Assembly: GCA_041859045.1 (NCBI GenBank)
Contig: JBHELB010000010.1
Span: forward strand, 78,904 to 142,903
Length of the DNA stretch: 64,000 nucleotides
Reading direction: 5' to 3'
Origin: JBHELB01 sp041859045
Lineage (GTDB): Bacteria; Hydrogenedentota; Hydrogenedentia; Hydrogenedentales; SLHB01
In this document: piece after piece, positions 17,834 through 26,111 of the stretch
How positions within the stretch are numbered: position 1 is the first letter of the stretch
Layout: every line of letters begins with the position of its first letter
Notes under the pieces: model-generated
What the model saw: the letters and a program-made list of their open reading frames with translations, nothing else
Database searches by the model: none
What the model was told of the DNA's origin: nothing
Program-made: the position numbers and the translations under genes

Positions 17834-18274
17834 TTACTTTCGGCGGTATTCGGCCGAGACCGTGCTTGCCAGGCCACCGCGCGGATTGCACTCAATCGTG
17901 ACCGTCATGCTTCTCGGCGCGCACGCCGCAACCAGGTCTTCTAGCATGCGGTTGACCAGATGCTCGTACCAAATACCCACGTTTCGGTAGGACATCAGGT
18001 AATACTTGAGGGCGCGCAGTTCGAGACAGCGCTTGTCCGGCACGTATCGGATCGTGACCCGCGCAAAATCCGGGAGCCCCGAGAACGGACACACCGAGGT
18101 AAACTCGTCCGTTGTCGTCAACACGTCAATCGGGCGGCCGCGGTATTCATAGTCAAAGCATTCCAACACCCCGGTGTCGATGGCTTCCGGCCCCTCAAAC
18201 GGTACAGTCCGGTCGAGCGCCTGGAATTCCGATTTCGCCGGTGCGGCGTGTTTCTTGTCTGTCCTCTTCTTCAT
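17834..18274 (-). CDS. queF: NADPH-dependent 7-cyano-7-deazaguanine reductase (preQ0 reductase)
   Basis: A 146-aa enzyme of the short (YkvM-type) QueF group, which reduces the nitrile preQ0 to preQ1 for queuosine tRNA modification. The active-site segment TSVCPFSGLPDF places the catalytic Cys at residue 62 and the Asp at 69. The family pattern continues with RYVPDKRCLELRALKYYLMSYRN, containing the substrate-binding Glu (about residue 85). Length is normal for the unimodular form. I chose the ATG at 18274, which has GGAG 7 bases upstream; one at 18280 is possible. It stands alone, divergent from the zinc-ribbon gene. No other queuosine genes are nearby. Confidence 0.92.
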   Translation of the reverse strand: MKKRTDKKHAAPAKSEFQALDRTVPFEGPEAIDTGVLECFDYEYRGRPIDVLTTTDEFTSVCPFSGLPDFARVTIRYVPDKRCLELRALKYYLMSYRNVGIWYEHLVNRMLEDLVAACAPRSMTVTIECNPRGGLASTVSAEYRRK

Positions 18275-18409
18275 GTCCATGCTCCATGCGCGGTTTTTAG
18301 CGTTCGCTGCCGAACTGAAAGCATAGCACCCTTGCGCGGCCAAGAGAAACCTCGCTTCTTGAACGGTCGTTCCGCGCAGTATATGGTCTCGGAGGGGAAA
18401 CGGAGGCCT

Positions 18410-19369
18410 ATGGAACTTATCGCCACATGCCCGTGCGGTCATCAGTTTCGCGTGTCCGAATTCGCCGTGGGAATGCGCGGGCGCTGTCCCTCGTGTCGCG
18501 CCCCTCTCACGATCACGGAAGACCTTGTCTGCCCCGCCGAGCACGAATCCGCGCGCCCAGTTCCTTCTCCTCAGCCCGCGCCTTCTATTACGCCAGCCCC
18601 TGAGGCGTCCGCGCGTCCCAAGAGCACTTCGGGCTGCGCACGGTGTGGACGGAAATTCCGCGGCGACTGGGACGTGCACACGACATTTATTGGGACCGTT
18701 TGCCATATTTGCTACAACATCCTCGGTCAGGAATCCGCGTTATCCAGTGAGACCACCTCGGGCACGGTAGCCCCCGTGGACAGTCTGCACTTGGATATCG
18801 AGCCTCTTACCGCCGATGCCGCGCGGCCACGACGCACAGAGGCATGGACTCTGCGCGAACGGCTCGGGCTTTCCGAGCAGTTGGAGCGACGCCTTATTCT
18901 CGCCGCAGCGTTGTTTATCGTCGCGCTGGCGGCATACTTCTTTCTCACCGACGGTTTCAGCGTCGAACCGCCGCCGCCAGAGGTCGCCGCGCAGGAAGCG
19001 GCGAAACGTCTCAATCCCGCCGAGCTTTCCACCGGGGCGAAAGTGGCTTTCTACGGCATCAAGGTCTCTTGCGGTTTTCTAACCACATTTTTGGCTCTTT
19101 ACGGGCTGTTGCATTGGATCGGCCGACTGCCGAACGACACCGTGTTTGCCAACGTGATCGCGGTGGGCGCGGTAAGTCTGCTGCTGGGCTTTGTTCGGCT
19201 CTTGCCGGGAGGAACATATCTCGGCTTTGCGTTGGTGTACTTTCTCTACGACCTCGACTTCACCGATATCCTCAAACTAATCCTGCTACAGATAGTCGCG
19301 GCAATGTTTGTCGTGCTGATCGAGACCGGTCTCATGGGCCTGCTTGCACTCGCGATCGGCCTTGCGTGA
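18410..19369 (+). CDS. Zinc-ribbon and multi-pass membrane protein of unknown function
   Basis: A 319-aa protein. The N terminus has a zinc-ribbon-like CPCGHQF...CPSC, and a second pair C-A-R-C...C-H-I-C follows at about residues 75-105 after a Pro-rich linker. After a charged linker come a single TM helix (about residues 165-185), a 35-residue loop and three or four further hydrophobic segments up to the C terminus. The start at 18410 is preceded by GGAGG. It is divergent from queF and convergent with plsC. I do not know the family; the layout resembles small membrane proteins that carry a zinc finger for assembly or sensing. Confidence 0.65.
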   Translation: MELIATCPCGHQFRVSEFAVGMRGRCPSCRAPLTITEDLVCPAEHESARPVPSPQPAPSITPAPEASARPKSTSGCARCGRKFRGDWDVHTTFIGTVCHICYNILGQESALSSETTSGTVAPVDSLHLDIEPLTADAARPRRTEAWTLRERLGLSEQLERRLILAAALFIVALAAYFFLTDGFSVEPPPPEVAAQEAAKRLNPAELSTGAKVAFYGIKVSCGFLTTFLALYGLLHWIGRLPNDTVFANVIAVGAVSLLLGFVRLLPGGTYLGFALVYFLYDLDFTDILKLILLQIVAAMFVVLIETGLMGLLALAIGLA

Positions 19370-19378
19370 GTCTGCGAT

Positions 19379-20476
19379 TTACACGCCAAGGACAGCACGC
19401 TCCGCGGCCCGGCCAAGGTCGGGAAGGTGCAGGGTCTGATTCACCAAATAGCGGATGGCATTCTTCTTCACGTAGTCCTTCAGTTCGGGAATCTCCAGAA
19501 TACTCTCCACGCCGAGGGTGACCTGTCCGGCATGCACCCGAAGTAGCCCCTGTGCTTCAAAGAAACTCAGCGCTTCGAGTACATCCGGCTTCGGGTCAAC
19601 CTTCGCGGCGGGATCGATGGTGCGTTTCGGAATCGCAGTGAAAATCATCCGCACGTCCTCGACGTAATCGTCGACGGGCCGATCCTCGGTCCGGGCATGC
19701 ACACAACGCAGAAACAGCACGTTCGCCAGCGCCTGCGCCGCGTTTACCTCGGTGTAGGTCGCCATCGTTTCCGCAATCTGAAAGTCGAAGGCCCGCTGCG
19801 CTACGCGATCCGCATTCTCCGGAAGGTACTGCGGTGTGCCATAGACGACGGGCGATTGGCCGTTCACCGGGTTCCATGTGCGGACCATCGGGATCACGGG
19901 AACGCGCAGGCCCGGCTTGCCGCGCTGCGCATGGGCAACGAAAAACGATACGCCGCCGGGTTCAGTAATGTTGTCGCGGTACTCGAAGAAGACGCCCGAG
20001 CGCGAGCGGGTCGCTCCCGGAAACATGCCGAACGACTTGCCTTCTTGCAGAGTCTTGACCATGGGTTTGAGCTGGCCCAGCGTGACATTGCCCCGATCGA
20101 TCAAGAACCCGCCCATACGAATCATGAAGTCGTTGTATCCCACGAACTTTTCGAAGGGATACCCCTCGAAAAAGTCATTGCGCATCAGGTATTGGATCGT
20201 ATGGCCATCGTTCGTGGCCATGTAGATGCCCTCGAACATGACCAGCGGGTCGTCGGCGCGCGCATGGTTGCCCACGAAGATCGCCGGCCCCTGCGCCGGA
20301 ACGTTTTCCGCGCCGGAAATGCGTAGTCGGCCCGTCCAGCCGAGCAGATCACGCAGCACACGGATCAGATGCACATGCTGACCAGTAAAAGCGGGCGGAC
20401 GAACCAGCCCAGCGCGATACGCCAAAAACCTCGCCACCAGCCACAACGTCGCAGTCCAATGTATAAATCGTTTCAT
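19379..20476 (-). CDS. 1-acyl-glycerol-phosphate acyltransferase-like protein (PlsC family)
   Basis: A 365-aa protein with the LPLAT acyltransferase core. The catalytic HX4D motif is in FVGNHARADD (about residues 72-81), and a later segment FPGATRSRSG corresponds to the substrate-phosphate motif (usually FPEGTRS; here Ala replaces Glu-Gly spacing). An N-terminal hydrophobic helix anchors it at the membrane. The C-terminal 120 residues extend beyond a simple PlsC and have no motif I recognise. The expected reaction is transfer of an acyl chain to lysophosphatidic acid or a related lipid. The start at 20476 has no strong ribosome-binding site. It is convergent with the zinc-ribbon gene. Confidence 0.8.
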   Translation of the reverse strand: MKRFIHWTATLWLVARFLAYRAGLVRPPAFTGQHVHLIRVLRDLLGWTGRLRISGAENVPAQGPAIFVGNHARADDPLVMFEGIYMATNDGHTIQYLMRNDFFEGYPFEKFVGYNDFMIRMGGFLIDRGNVTLGQLKPMVKTLQEGKSFGMFPGATRSRSGVFFEYRDNITEPGGVSFFVAHAQRGKPGLRVPVIPMVRTWNPVNGQSPVVYGTPQYLPENADRVAQRAFDFQIAETMATYTEVNAAQALANVLFLRCVHARTEDRPVDDYVEDVRMIFTAIPKRTIDPAAKVDPKPDVLEALSFFEAQGLLRVHAGQVTLGVESILEIPELKDYVKKNAIRYLVNQTLHLPDLGRAAERAVLGV

Positions 20477-20579
20477 GGCCGGGATTGTAGTCAGGGCGCG
20501 CCGAAGAGGCAAGCCCACGTTGACCCATGTCCGTACGGAGGCTACCATTGTGCAGGAATGTAGGCAGAGAAGGGATACG

Positions 20580-22778
20580 ATGAGCAATTCACAAAACGAG
20601 ATACTATCCGCCGCGTTGCAGCGGGCGGTGACGGAGTCGAGTAGTCCGGGCGGCGTGGTGTACGTCGGGCGCGGCGCGGAGACCTTGTTTCATGGAGCGG
20701 TGGGGCAGCGGTGTGTGAAACCCGAGCGTCTGTCCGCCGAAAAAGACACGATCTACGATCTCGCTTCGCTCACGAAAGTCGTGGCGACGGGCGTGGCGGC
20801 GATGTTATTGGTCGAGGCCGGCGAGTTGGACCTGGACAAACCGCTCTCGGCGGTGCTGCCGATGCCGGAGTTTCGGCGTTTCACGATTCGCCATCTGATC
20901 ACGCATACCTCCGGGTTTCCCGCAGGGCACCCGTTCGTGCAGGACTGCACAACCATCGACGAGGTGGTGCGGCATTGCGTGAGTATTGAGCCCACCTGGA
21001 AACCAGGCACAGGACGGCGCTATTCGGACATCGATTTCTTGCTGTTGGGGCGCGTGGTCGAGGTTGTGGCGGGGGACCGCCTCGACGCCTTCTGCCGCAA
21101 GCGCATTTTCGAGCCGCTGGGGATGACGCGCACCGCGTTCACGCCGCCGAAATCCTGGGCGGCGGACTGCGCGGCAACGGAGCGCGATCCCAAAACGAAG
21201 GAGATGCTCCGCGGCGTCGTGCACGACGAGAATGCGCGGGCCATCGGCGGTGTCGCGGGCCACGCGGGATTGTTTTCCACGGCGGGAGACTTGGCGAAGT
21301 TCTGCCGTGCCTTGCTTTCGGGTAAGTTGCTGAAGAAAGAAACCGTCGCGGAAATGACGCGCGTGGGGCAAGTGCCTCTGTATCCTTGGCAAGGCCTCGC
21401 GTGGCTGGTCGACCCGTGGTACGGCGGCACGATGGGACACTTGCCTTCGCGCGCGGCGTTTGGGCACACAGGGTGGACGGGCACCTCGATCTGGATCGAT
21501 GGCGATACGGGGTTGTTCGTCATTCAGCTTGGCAACACGTGCCACCCCTCGAGTGCGCAACGCGACAACGGCGCGTTCCGGAAGACGTTTCACGACGCCG
21601 TGGCCAAAGCATTCTACCCCGGAAAAATGAACGTGCACACCGGCCTCGATCGGCTCGTGCACGACGGCTTTGAACCGCTTGCGGGCAAACGCGTGGCGCT
21701 GCTCACGAACCTGGCGGCGGTCGATCAGCTTGGACGTTCGGTGTTGGACGTTCTAGCCCTCGAACCGCGCGTCAATCTGAAGCTGATCTACGGTCCCGAG
21801 CACGGCCTGCGCGCCAACGCCGAAGCGGGCGAGAACATCAAGTCGGAGAAGGGCGCGGTGCCCGTGGTGAGTCTCTACGGCGATCGCAAGCGTCCCTCCG
21901 AGGCGGAACTTAAGAGTGTCGACGTGCTGGCGATCGATCTGCCTGACGTTGGCGCGCGTTTTTATACTTATATGGCCACGATGCGCGACAGCCTGATTGC
22001 CTGCGCAGAAGCCGGCACGCCGGTGGTGGTGCTGGATCGTCCGAATCCGCTCGGCGGCGAGATTATGGAAGGTCCCATCGCCACGCGCACCGACCTGCTG
22101 ACCTCCAGCGCCGCGGTGCCCGCCCGGCACGGCATGACGTTGGGCGAGTTGGCGCGCTTCTTCGAGGCGACGACGCTAAAAGGGATGAAACTGAAGCTGA
22201 GCGTGCTGCCGTGCGACGGATGGCGGCGCGAACTGCTCTTTGCCGACTGCGCATTGCCTTGGGTACCGCCGTCACCCAACATCCCTACACCGGAGATCGC
22301 ACTGTTCTACGCGGGCATGTGCCTGTTCGAGGGAACCAACGTCAACGAAGGCCGAGGCACCGAGACGCCCTTCCAGGTTTGCGGCGCACCGTGGCTCGAC
22401 GCAGAGAAGGTGATCGCCATGGTCGATCCCATGGACCGCCGCGGATGCACGCTCGAAGCCACCCAGTACACGCCGGTGTCGATTCCTGGCAAGTCCGCCA
22501 CACCACGCTACATGAACGAGAAGTGCCAGGGAATCCGCGTGAACCTCACCGAGCCTGCCACGTTCCGCCCGTTCACGCTCGCTGTCGCCCTCGCCACCGC
22601 CATGTACCGCCACCATCCCCGGGAGTTCGAATGGAACTCCGGGTTCGATACCCTAGCCGGCGCGCGCGAATTGCGATCACGCCTCGAGGCCGGCGAGGCC
22701 CCCTCGACCGTCATCGCAGGCTACACCCAGGCCCTGCGCGCCTTCGACCTCACCCGTCCGAAAATATACCCGGCGTGA
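20580..22778 (+). CDS. Fusion of serine beta-lactamase-like hydrolase and NamZ-type (DUF1343) domain
   Basis: A 732-aa two-domain protein. Residues about 1-340 are a serine beta-lactamase/PBP-like hydrolase: the SxxK motif is SLTK (63-66), the second motif is YSD (148-150) and HTG (about 296-298) stands for the KTG triad. Residues about 350-732 match DUF1343, now known as exo-beta-N-acetylmuramidase NamZ (GH171), with the signature IYGPEHGLRANAEAGE and later VLDRPNPLGG. NamZ releases MurNAc from peptidoglycan fragments. Joining it to a PBP-like hydrolase implies a role in cell-wall recycling. No signal peptide is visible, so a cytoplasmic location is likely. The ATG at 20580 follows AAGGG. 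The neighbours are unrelated. Confidence 0.88.
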   Translation: MSNSQNEILSAALQRAVTESSSPGGVVYVGRGAETLFHGAVGQRCVKPERLSAEKDTIYDLASLTKVVATGVAAMLLVEAGELDLDKPLSAVLPMPEFRRFTIRHLITHTSGFPAGHPFVQDCTTIDEVVRHCVSIEPTWKPGTGRRYSDIDFLLLGRVVEVVAGDRLDAFCRKRIFEPLGMTRTAFTPPKSWAADCAATERDPKTKEMLRGVVHDENARAIGGVAGHAGLFSTAGDLAKFCRALLSGKLLKKETVAEMTRVGQVPLYPWQGLAWLVDPWYGGTMGHLPSRAAFGHTGWTGTSIWIDGDTGLFVIQLGNTCHPSSAQRDNGAFRKTFHDAVAKAFYPGKMNVHTGLDRLVHDGFEPLAGKRVALLTNLAAVDQLGRSVLDVLALEPRVNLKLIYGPEHGLRANAEAGENIKSEKGAVPVVSLYGDRKRPSEAELKSVDVLAIDLPDVGARFYTYMATMRDSLIACAEAGTPVVVLDRPNPLGGEIMEGPIATRTDLLTSSAAVPARHGMTLGELARFFEATTLKGMKLKLSVLPCDGWRRELLFADCALPWVPPSPNIPTPEIALFYAGMCLFEGTNVNEGRGTETPFQVCGAPWLDAEKVIAMVDPMDRRGCTLEATQYTPVSIPGKSATPRYMNEKCQGIRVNLTEPATFRPFTLAVALATAMYRHHPREFEWNSGFDTLAGARELRSRLEAGEAPSTVIAGYTQALRAFDLTRPKIYPA

Positions 22779-22893
22779 GGCGTTCTTTGGGTGATATAGG
22801 GTGCTATCTGCGCGGTTGAGTGCTTGACAGCCGTTCCGATTTTCTTCAAAATCAGCGTTCTTCCGATTGAATATACAGAGAGGCGCGAAGGTA

Positions 22894-23652
22894 ATGCATG
22901 CATTGAAAGTCCTGGTGAACAAAGCGTTGCGACAAATCGGTTATTACGTGACACGCGTTGATTCGCTTCCAAAAGATTTTACGGAAGATGATGTTGCGCT
23001 TTGGCGCAAGGTTGCTCCCTATACTATGACGAGTCCAGGCCGTGTGCACTCTCTGTGTCAATCAGTGGAATACGTCGTGAAAAACGGAATTCAAGGAGAT
23101 TTCGTCGAGTGTGGGGTATGGAAAGGGGGGTGCTCGATGGCGATGGCATTGACGTTAATGCGCCTTGGAGACACTTCTCGCCGACTTTACCTCTACGACA
23201 CCTATGATGCGGGGTGGCCGGAGGCGGATGAATCCGATGTGACTTCAGAGGGAGTTCATGCGAGTAAGCTTTGGACTGAGTCGTTGGCGCGTGGGGAAAC
23301 CCCGGATACGTTGTTTGCAAAGTTTTCGGCGGTGCGTGATGCGATGGCGTCTACGGGATATCCTATGGAACGAGTCCATATGATTCGGGGTAAAGTGGAG
23401 GACACCATTCCCAATGAAGCGCCAGAGGAAGTGGCAATCCTGCGCTTGGACACCGATTGGTATGCATCCACCAAGCATGAACTGGTTCACCTCTATCCTC
23501 GTCTCGCCAATCTCGGCGTTTTGGTGCTAGATGATTACGGCTACTTTCTCGGCGCACGTAAAGCCGTGGACGAGTATTTCGCCGAACGTAAAATCCCGCT
23601 TTACTTACAGCGGATTGACGATTCGGGATGCCGCGTAGCCATCAAGCCATAG
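22894..23652 (+). CDS. TylF/MycF-type class I SAM O-methyltransferase
   Basis: A 252-aa methyltransferase of the macrocin O-methyltransferase family. The SAM loop is in DFVECGVWKGG, followed by LYLYDTYDAG. The metal-binding Asp residues of this family lie in LRLDTDWYAST and VLDDYG. Family members methylate sugar hydroxyls in glycosylated natural products and surface glycans. The ATG at 22894 follows GAGAGG/GAAGG; an upstream TTG at 22867 is in frame but less likely. G+C content is visibly lower than in the neighbours (many AT-ending codons), which suggests acquisition by transfer. It is followed by an 830-base noncoding stretch. Confidence 0.85.
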   Translation: MHALKVLVNKALRQIGYYVTRVDSLPKDFTEDDVALWRKVAPYTMTSPGRVHSLCQSVEYVVKNGIQGDFVECGVWKGGCSMAMALTLMRLGDTSRRLYLYDTYDAGWPEADESDVTSEGVHASKLWTESLARGETPDTLFAKFSAVRDAMASTGYPMERVHMIRGKVEDTIPNEAPEEVAILRLDTDWYASTKHELVHLYPRLANLGVLVLDDYGYFLGARKAVDEYFAERKIPLYLQRIDDSGCRVAIKP

Positions 23653-24045
23653 TGCTGAGGAATCCCCAGATAGAGGCAAGACAGCGAATGCCTTGGAGAC
23701 GGTTCCGATATGGCGTTAGGCGATTTAGATAAAGTACTTACCTTGTGCCCAAAGCACATAGAAAAGAATAAGCCGGGCCAGCATAGTGAGATGCCGTTGG
23801 ATCTGTAGGCTGACCTACGCGACATAGTCAAGTCCAACTCCGCTTTCCAGCTTCTAGGCCATTGTGTCCCGAATCGCCGGGTAAAGCGAGGTGTCTTGGG
23901 CAAGTCCTAATTGCTCAAACAAAGGAGGGTATTAGGGAAGCACCCGGTGGGTGCATGCAGTCCCCGCGCGAGGGATTTTGCAATCTCCCGCACGGTTGGC
24001 GTAAACGTTCTTGCGGCGAAAGGCGGGTCTGGCGCAAGCGTGTTG

Positions 24046-24142
24046 AATCCGCGAAGCGGATGATGGAACGTACCCCAGGGTGGAGCAAAGCGGAACCCTG
24101 GGGTAGCGCCCTCAAACAGAGAACCCGCGCAGCGGGTGTGAG
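24046..24142 (+). repeat. Structured intergenic repeat, copy A
   Basis: It begins AATCCGCGAAGCGGATGA and contains three nested palindromes: CCGCGAAGCGG, ACCCCAGGGT...ACCCTGGGGT and ACCCGCGCAGCGGGT. The reverse complement of 24173-24285 has the same order of elements, with roughly two-thirds of positions matching by eye. Confidence 0.7.
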
Positions 24143-24172
24143 AATCGCCTTCTTGGAGAAGTATTTCATTTT

Positions 24173-24285
24173 CTAACACCCCGTTCCGGGGGTTCTTTTC
24201 TTTGGAGGGCCTACCCCGGGTTCCCTTCGCGGCTGCGCCGCTCCGTTCCACCCGTGGCTACGTTCTGTCATCCGCTTCGCGGATT
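24173..24285 (-). repeat. Structured intergenic repeat, copy B (inverted)
   Basis: Read on the minus strand it starts AATCCGCGAAGCGGATGA and goes on through GAACGTAGCC, a hairpin GCGGCGCAGCCGC, then AACCCGGGGTAG and a GC hairpin (CCCCCGGAACGGGG). It parallels copy A element by element, in opposite orientation and about 30 bases away. Confidence 0.7.
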
Positions 24286-24484
24286 AGAGACAAGCCTTTC
24301 CGCGACACAACGCCCCTGACGCTTTCTCTGAAAGTTGTCCGGCGATTTGGGCGTGTCCTCCGCCTTGTAACTCCTGGCCGGGACTGGTATTCTTCGCCGG
24401 TCAACGGCCTTCAAGACGCGGCGGGCGATCCGCGCGGACCGTTCAGGCCACAAACATCCACTTCTCACGGCAAGGGGCAAGTAC

Positions 24485-25666
24485 ATGAGCACGGTGTTGA
24501 TTATCGGCGCGGGCGGCGTCGGCGGTGTGGTCACTCACAAGTGCGTTCAGGCCAAGGAGGTCTTTTCGAAGGTCGTCCTGGCGAGTCGAACGTTGGCAAA
24601 ATGCGACGCAATCAAGGCACAGTTGGGCGGAGCGATTGAGACGGCCCAGGTGGATGCGGACAACGTGCCGGAGTTGGTGGCGTTGATCCGGAAAGTGAAA
24701 CCGGACGTGGTGGTCAACGTCGCGCTGCCGTATCAGGACCTGCACATCATGGATGCGTGTCTTGAAACGGGCGTGCCTTATCTGGATACGGCAAACTATG
24801 AGCCGCTCGATCTGGCAAAATTCGAGTACAGTTGGCAATGGGCGTACCAAGATCGTTTCCGCGAGCGGGGAATCATGGCCACGCTCGGCTGCGGGTTCGA
24901 TCCGGGCGTTACGAATATTTTCTGCGCACACGCGCAAAAGAACCATTTTGACACCATCGAGTACATCGACATCGTGGACTGCAACGCGGGCAACCACGGC
25001 CATCCGTTCGCAACAAACTTTAACCCAGAGATCAATATCCGCGAGATTACCCAGCGCGGGCGGTATTGGGAGAGCGGAAAATGGGTCGAGACGGACCCCC
25101 TGGAGATTTCGGAGACGTTCGATTTCCCCGGCGTTGGCCCGCGCAAGGCGTATCTGTTGTACCACGAGGAACTGGAAAGCCTCGTACAGAATATCAAGGG
25201 TCTCAAGCGCATCCGCTTCTGGATGACCTTCGGCGAAGCGTACCTGACCCACCTGCGCGTGCTCGAAAACGTCGGCATGACGCGCATCGACCCGGTAATG
25301 TACGAGGGGCATGAAGTCGTGCCCATCAAACTGCTCAAGTTGCTTCTGCCGGATCCCGCCTCGCTGGCCGAAAACTACACGGGCAAGACGAGTATCGGGT
25401 GCATCATCGAAGGTCTAAAGGATGGCCAGCGCAAACGTTTGTTCATCTACAACATCTGCGACCATGCCGAGTGCTACAAAGAAGTGAAGGCGCAGGCGGT
25501 CTCCTACACCACCGGTGTACCGGCGATGATCGGCGCGATGCTGATGGTCAAGGGGATTTGGACTGGAAAGGGCGTCTATAACGTCGAGCAGCTCGACCCG
25601 GCGCCGTTCATGGACGCGCTCAACCGCTGGGGCCTTCCCTGGCACGAGCAGTGGTTGCCGGTTTAG
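24485..25666 (+). CDS. Saccharopine dehydrogenase family, probable carboxynorspermidine dehydrogenase
   Basis: A 393-aa oxidoreductase with an N-terminal Rossmann motif GAGGVGG (residues 8-14) and a saccharopine-reductase-like C domain. Length and motifs such as LGCGFDPGVTNIFCAHA and the DCNAGNHG segment fit carboxynorspermidine (carboxyspermidine) dehydrogenases. These reduce the Schiff base of aspartate semialdehyde and a diamine in the alternative polyamine pathway. The partner decarboxylase is not in this window. AGGGG lies 7 bases before the ATG. A clean terminator follows, so it is monocistronic. The specific substrate (putrescine or diaminopropane) is inferred from the family. Confidence 0.85.
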   Translation: MSTVLIIGAGGVGGVVTHKCVQAKEVFSKVVLASRTLAKCDAIKAQLGGAIETAQVDADNVPELVALIRKVKPDVVVNVALPYQDLHIMDACLETGVPYLDTANYEPLDLAKFEYSWQWAYQDRFRERGIMATLGCGFDPGVTNIFCAHAQKNHFDTIEYIDIVDCNAGNHGHPFATNFNPEINIREITQRGRYWESGKWVETDPLEISETFDFPGVGPRKAYLLYHEELESLVQNIKGLKRIRFWMTFGEAYLTHLRVLENVGMTRIDPVMYEGHEVVPIKLLKLLLPDPASLAENYTGKTSIGCIIEGLKDGQRKRLFIYNICDHAECYKEVKAQAVSYTTGVPAMIGAMLMVKGIWTGKGVYNVEQLDPAPFMDALNRWGLPWHEQWLPV

Positions 25667-25690
25667 GACGGCTATCCCCAGAAAAAGGGC

Positions 25691-25726
25691 AAGCGTGGGA
25701 ACGAGACAGCGTTCCCACGCTTTCTT
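25691..25726 (+). terminator. Rho-independent terminator after the dehydrogenase gene
   Basis: A perfect 13-bp stem, AAGCGTGGGAACG (25691-25703) with CGTTCCCACGCTT (25710-25722), loop AGACAG, then TTCTT. Confidence 0.85.
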
Positions 25727-26111
25727 AGCGCCCCTCACCCTGCAAGGCTGGGGTCCCTGCGCTGGGTTGAAAACTAGATTTCGAAGCAACCCTTTCGGGC
25801 CGGCAATGCTACGTTCGCTCGATGCCTACATGCTCTTTCCGTACATATATGTCGAACCTTGTAGGCAGCGATCAAAAGTATTCACATTTCCCACAAACTC
25901 GCGTCGCATATAAGACGTCTGTAAGCGGCGTTTGGTGACATCGCTATATTTTCGAGTTTTTGCTTTTGCTTCCGAACCGCCCCCCTTGCTGAACAGCGCT
26001 TCTTAAAGTATTCTGCCGAAGGTTTCCGGAAGAGCGCGCCTCGTGAAAAATGTGCGAGGGTCAAGGCCTCGACGCCATGAAGGAAAGGCTTTCAGCCGGG
26101 AAAGGGTGACT
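25723..26111. other. Intergenic region before the prepilin-like gene
   Basis: About 390 bases without a gene. The only signal I can support is a promoter-like pair, TTGCTG (25986-25991), a 17-base spacer and TATTCT (26009-26014), placed about 100 bases before the next start. Confidence 0.5.
25986..26014 (+). promoter_or_regulatory. Possible sigma70 promoter of the prepilin-like gene
   Basis: TTGCTG, 17 bases, TATTCT. It has four and five matches of six to the consensus boxes, with correct spacing. The leader would be about 90 bases. Confidence 0.45.

Larger units (their letters stand above)
23653..24484. other. Noncoding stretch with structured repeats
   Basis: About 830 bases with no gene I can support. 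The first 280 bases are unremarkable, relatively A+T-rich sequence with broken frames. From about 23940 there are several small palindromes (GCACCCGGTGGGTGC; TCCCCGCGCGAGGGA), then the inverted pair of repeats described separately. The last 190 bases lead into the next gene. Confidence 0.6.

Noticed and set aside
23601..23903. 100-codon minus-strand frame after the TylF gene
   Set aside because: It overlaps the TylF coding end, has no motif or ribosome-binding site, and looks like decayed or noncoding sequence.
24046..24285. Repeats considered as a CRISPR array
   Set aside because: There are only two copies, inverted rather than direct, with internal hairpins and no unique spacers of constant length; no cas genes.
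24202..24639. 145-codon frame in the repeat region
   Set aside because: It runs through the inverted repeat and into the start of the dehydrogenase gene; composition is that of noncoding repeat DNA.
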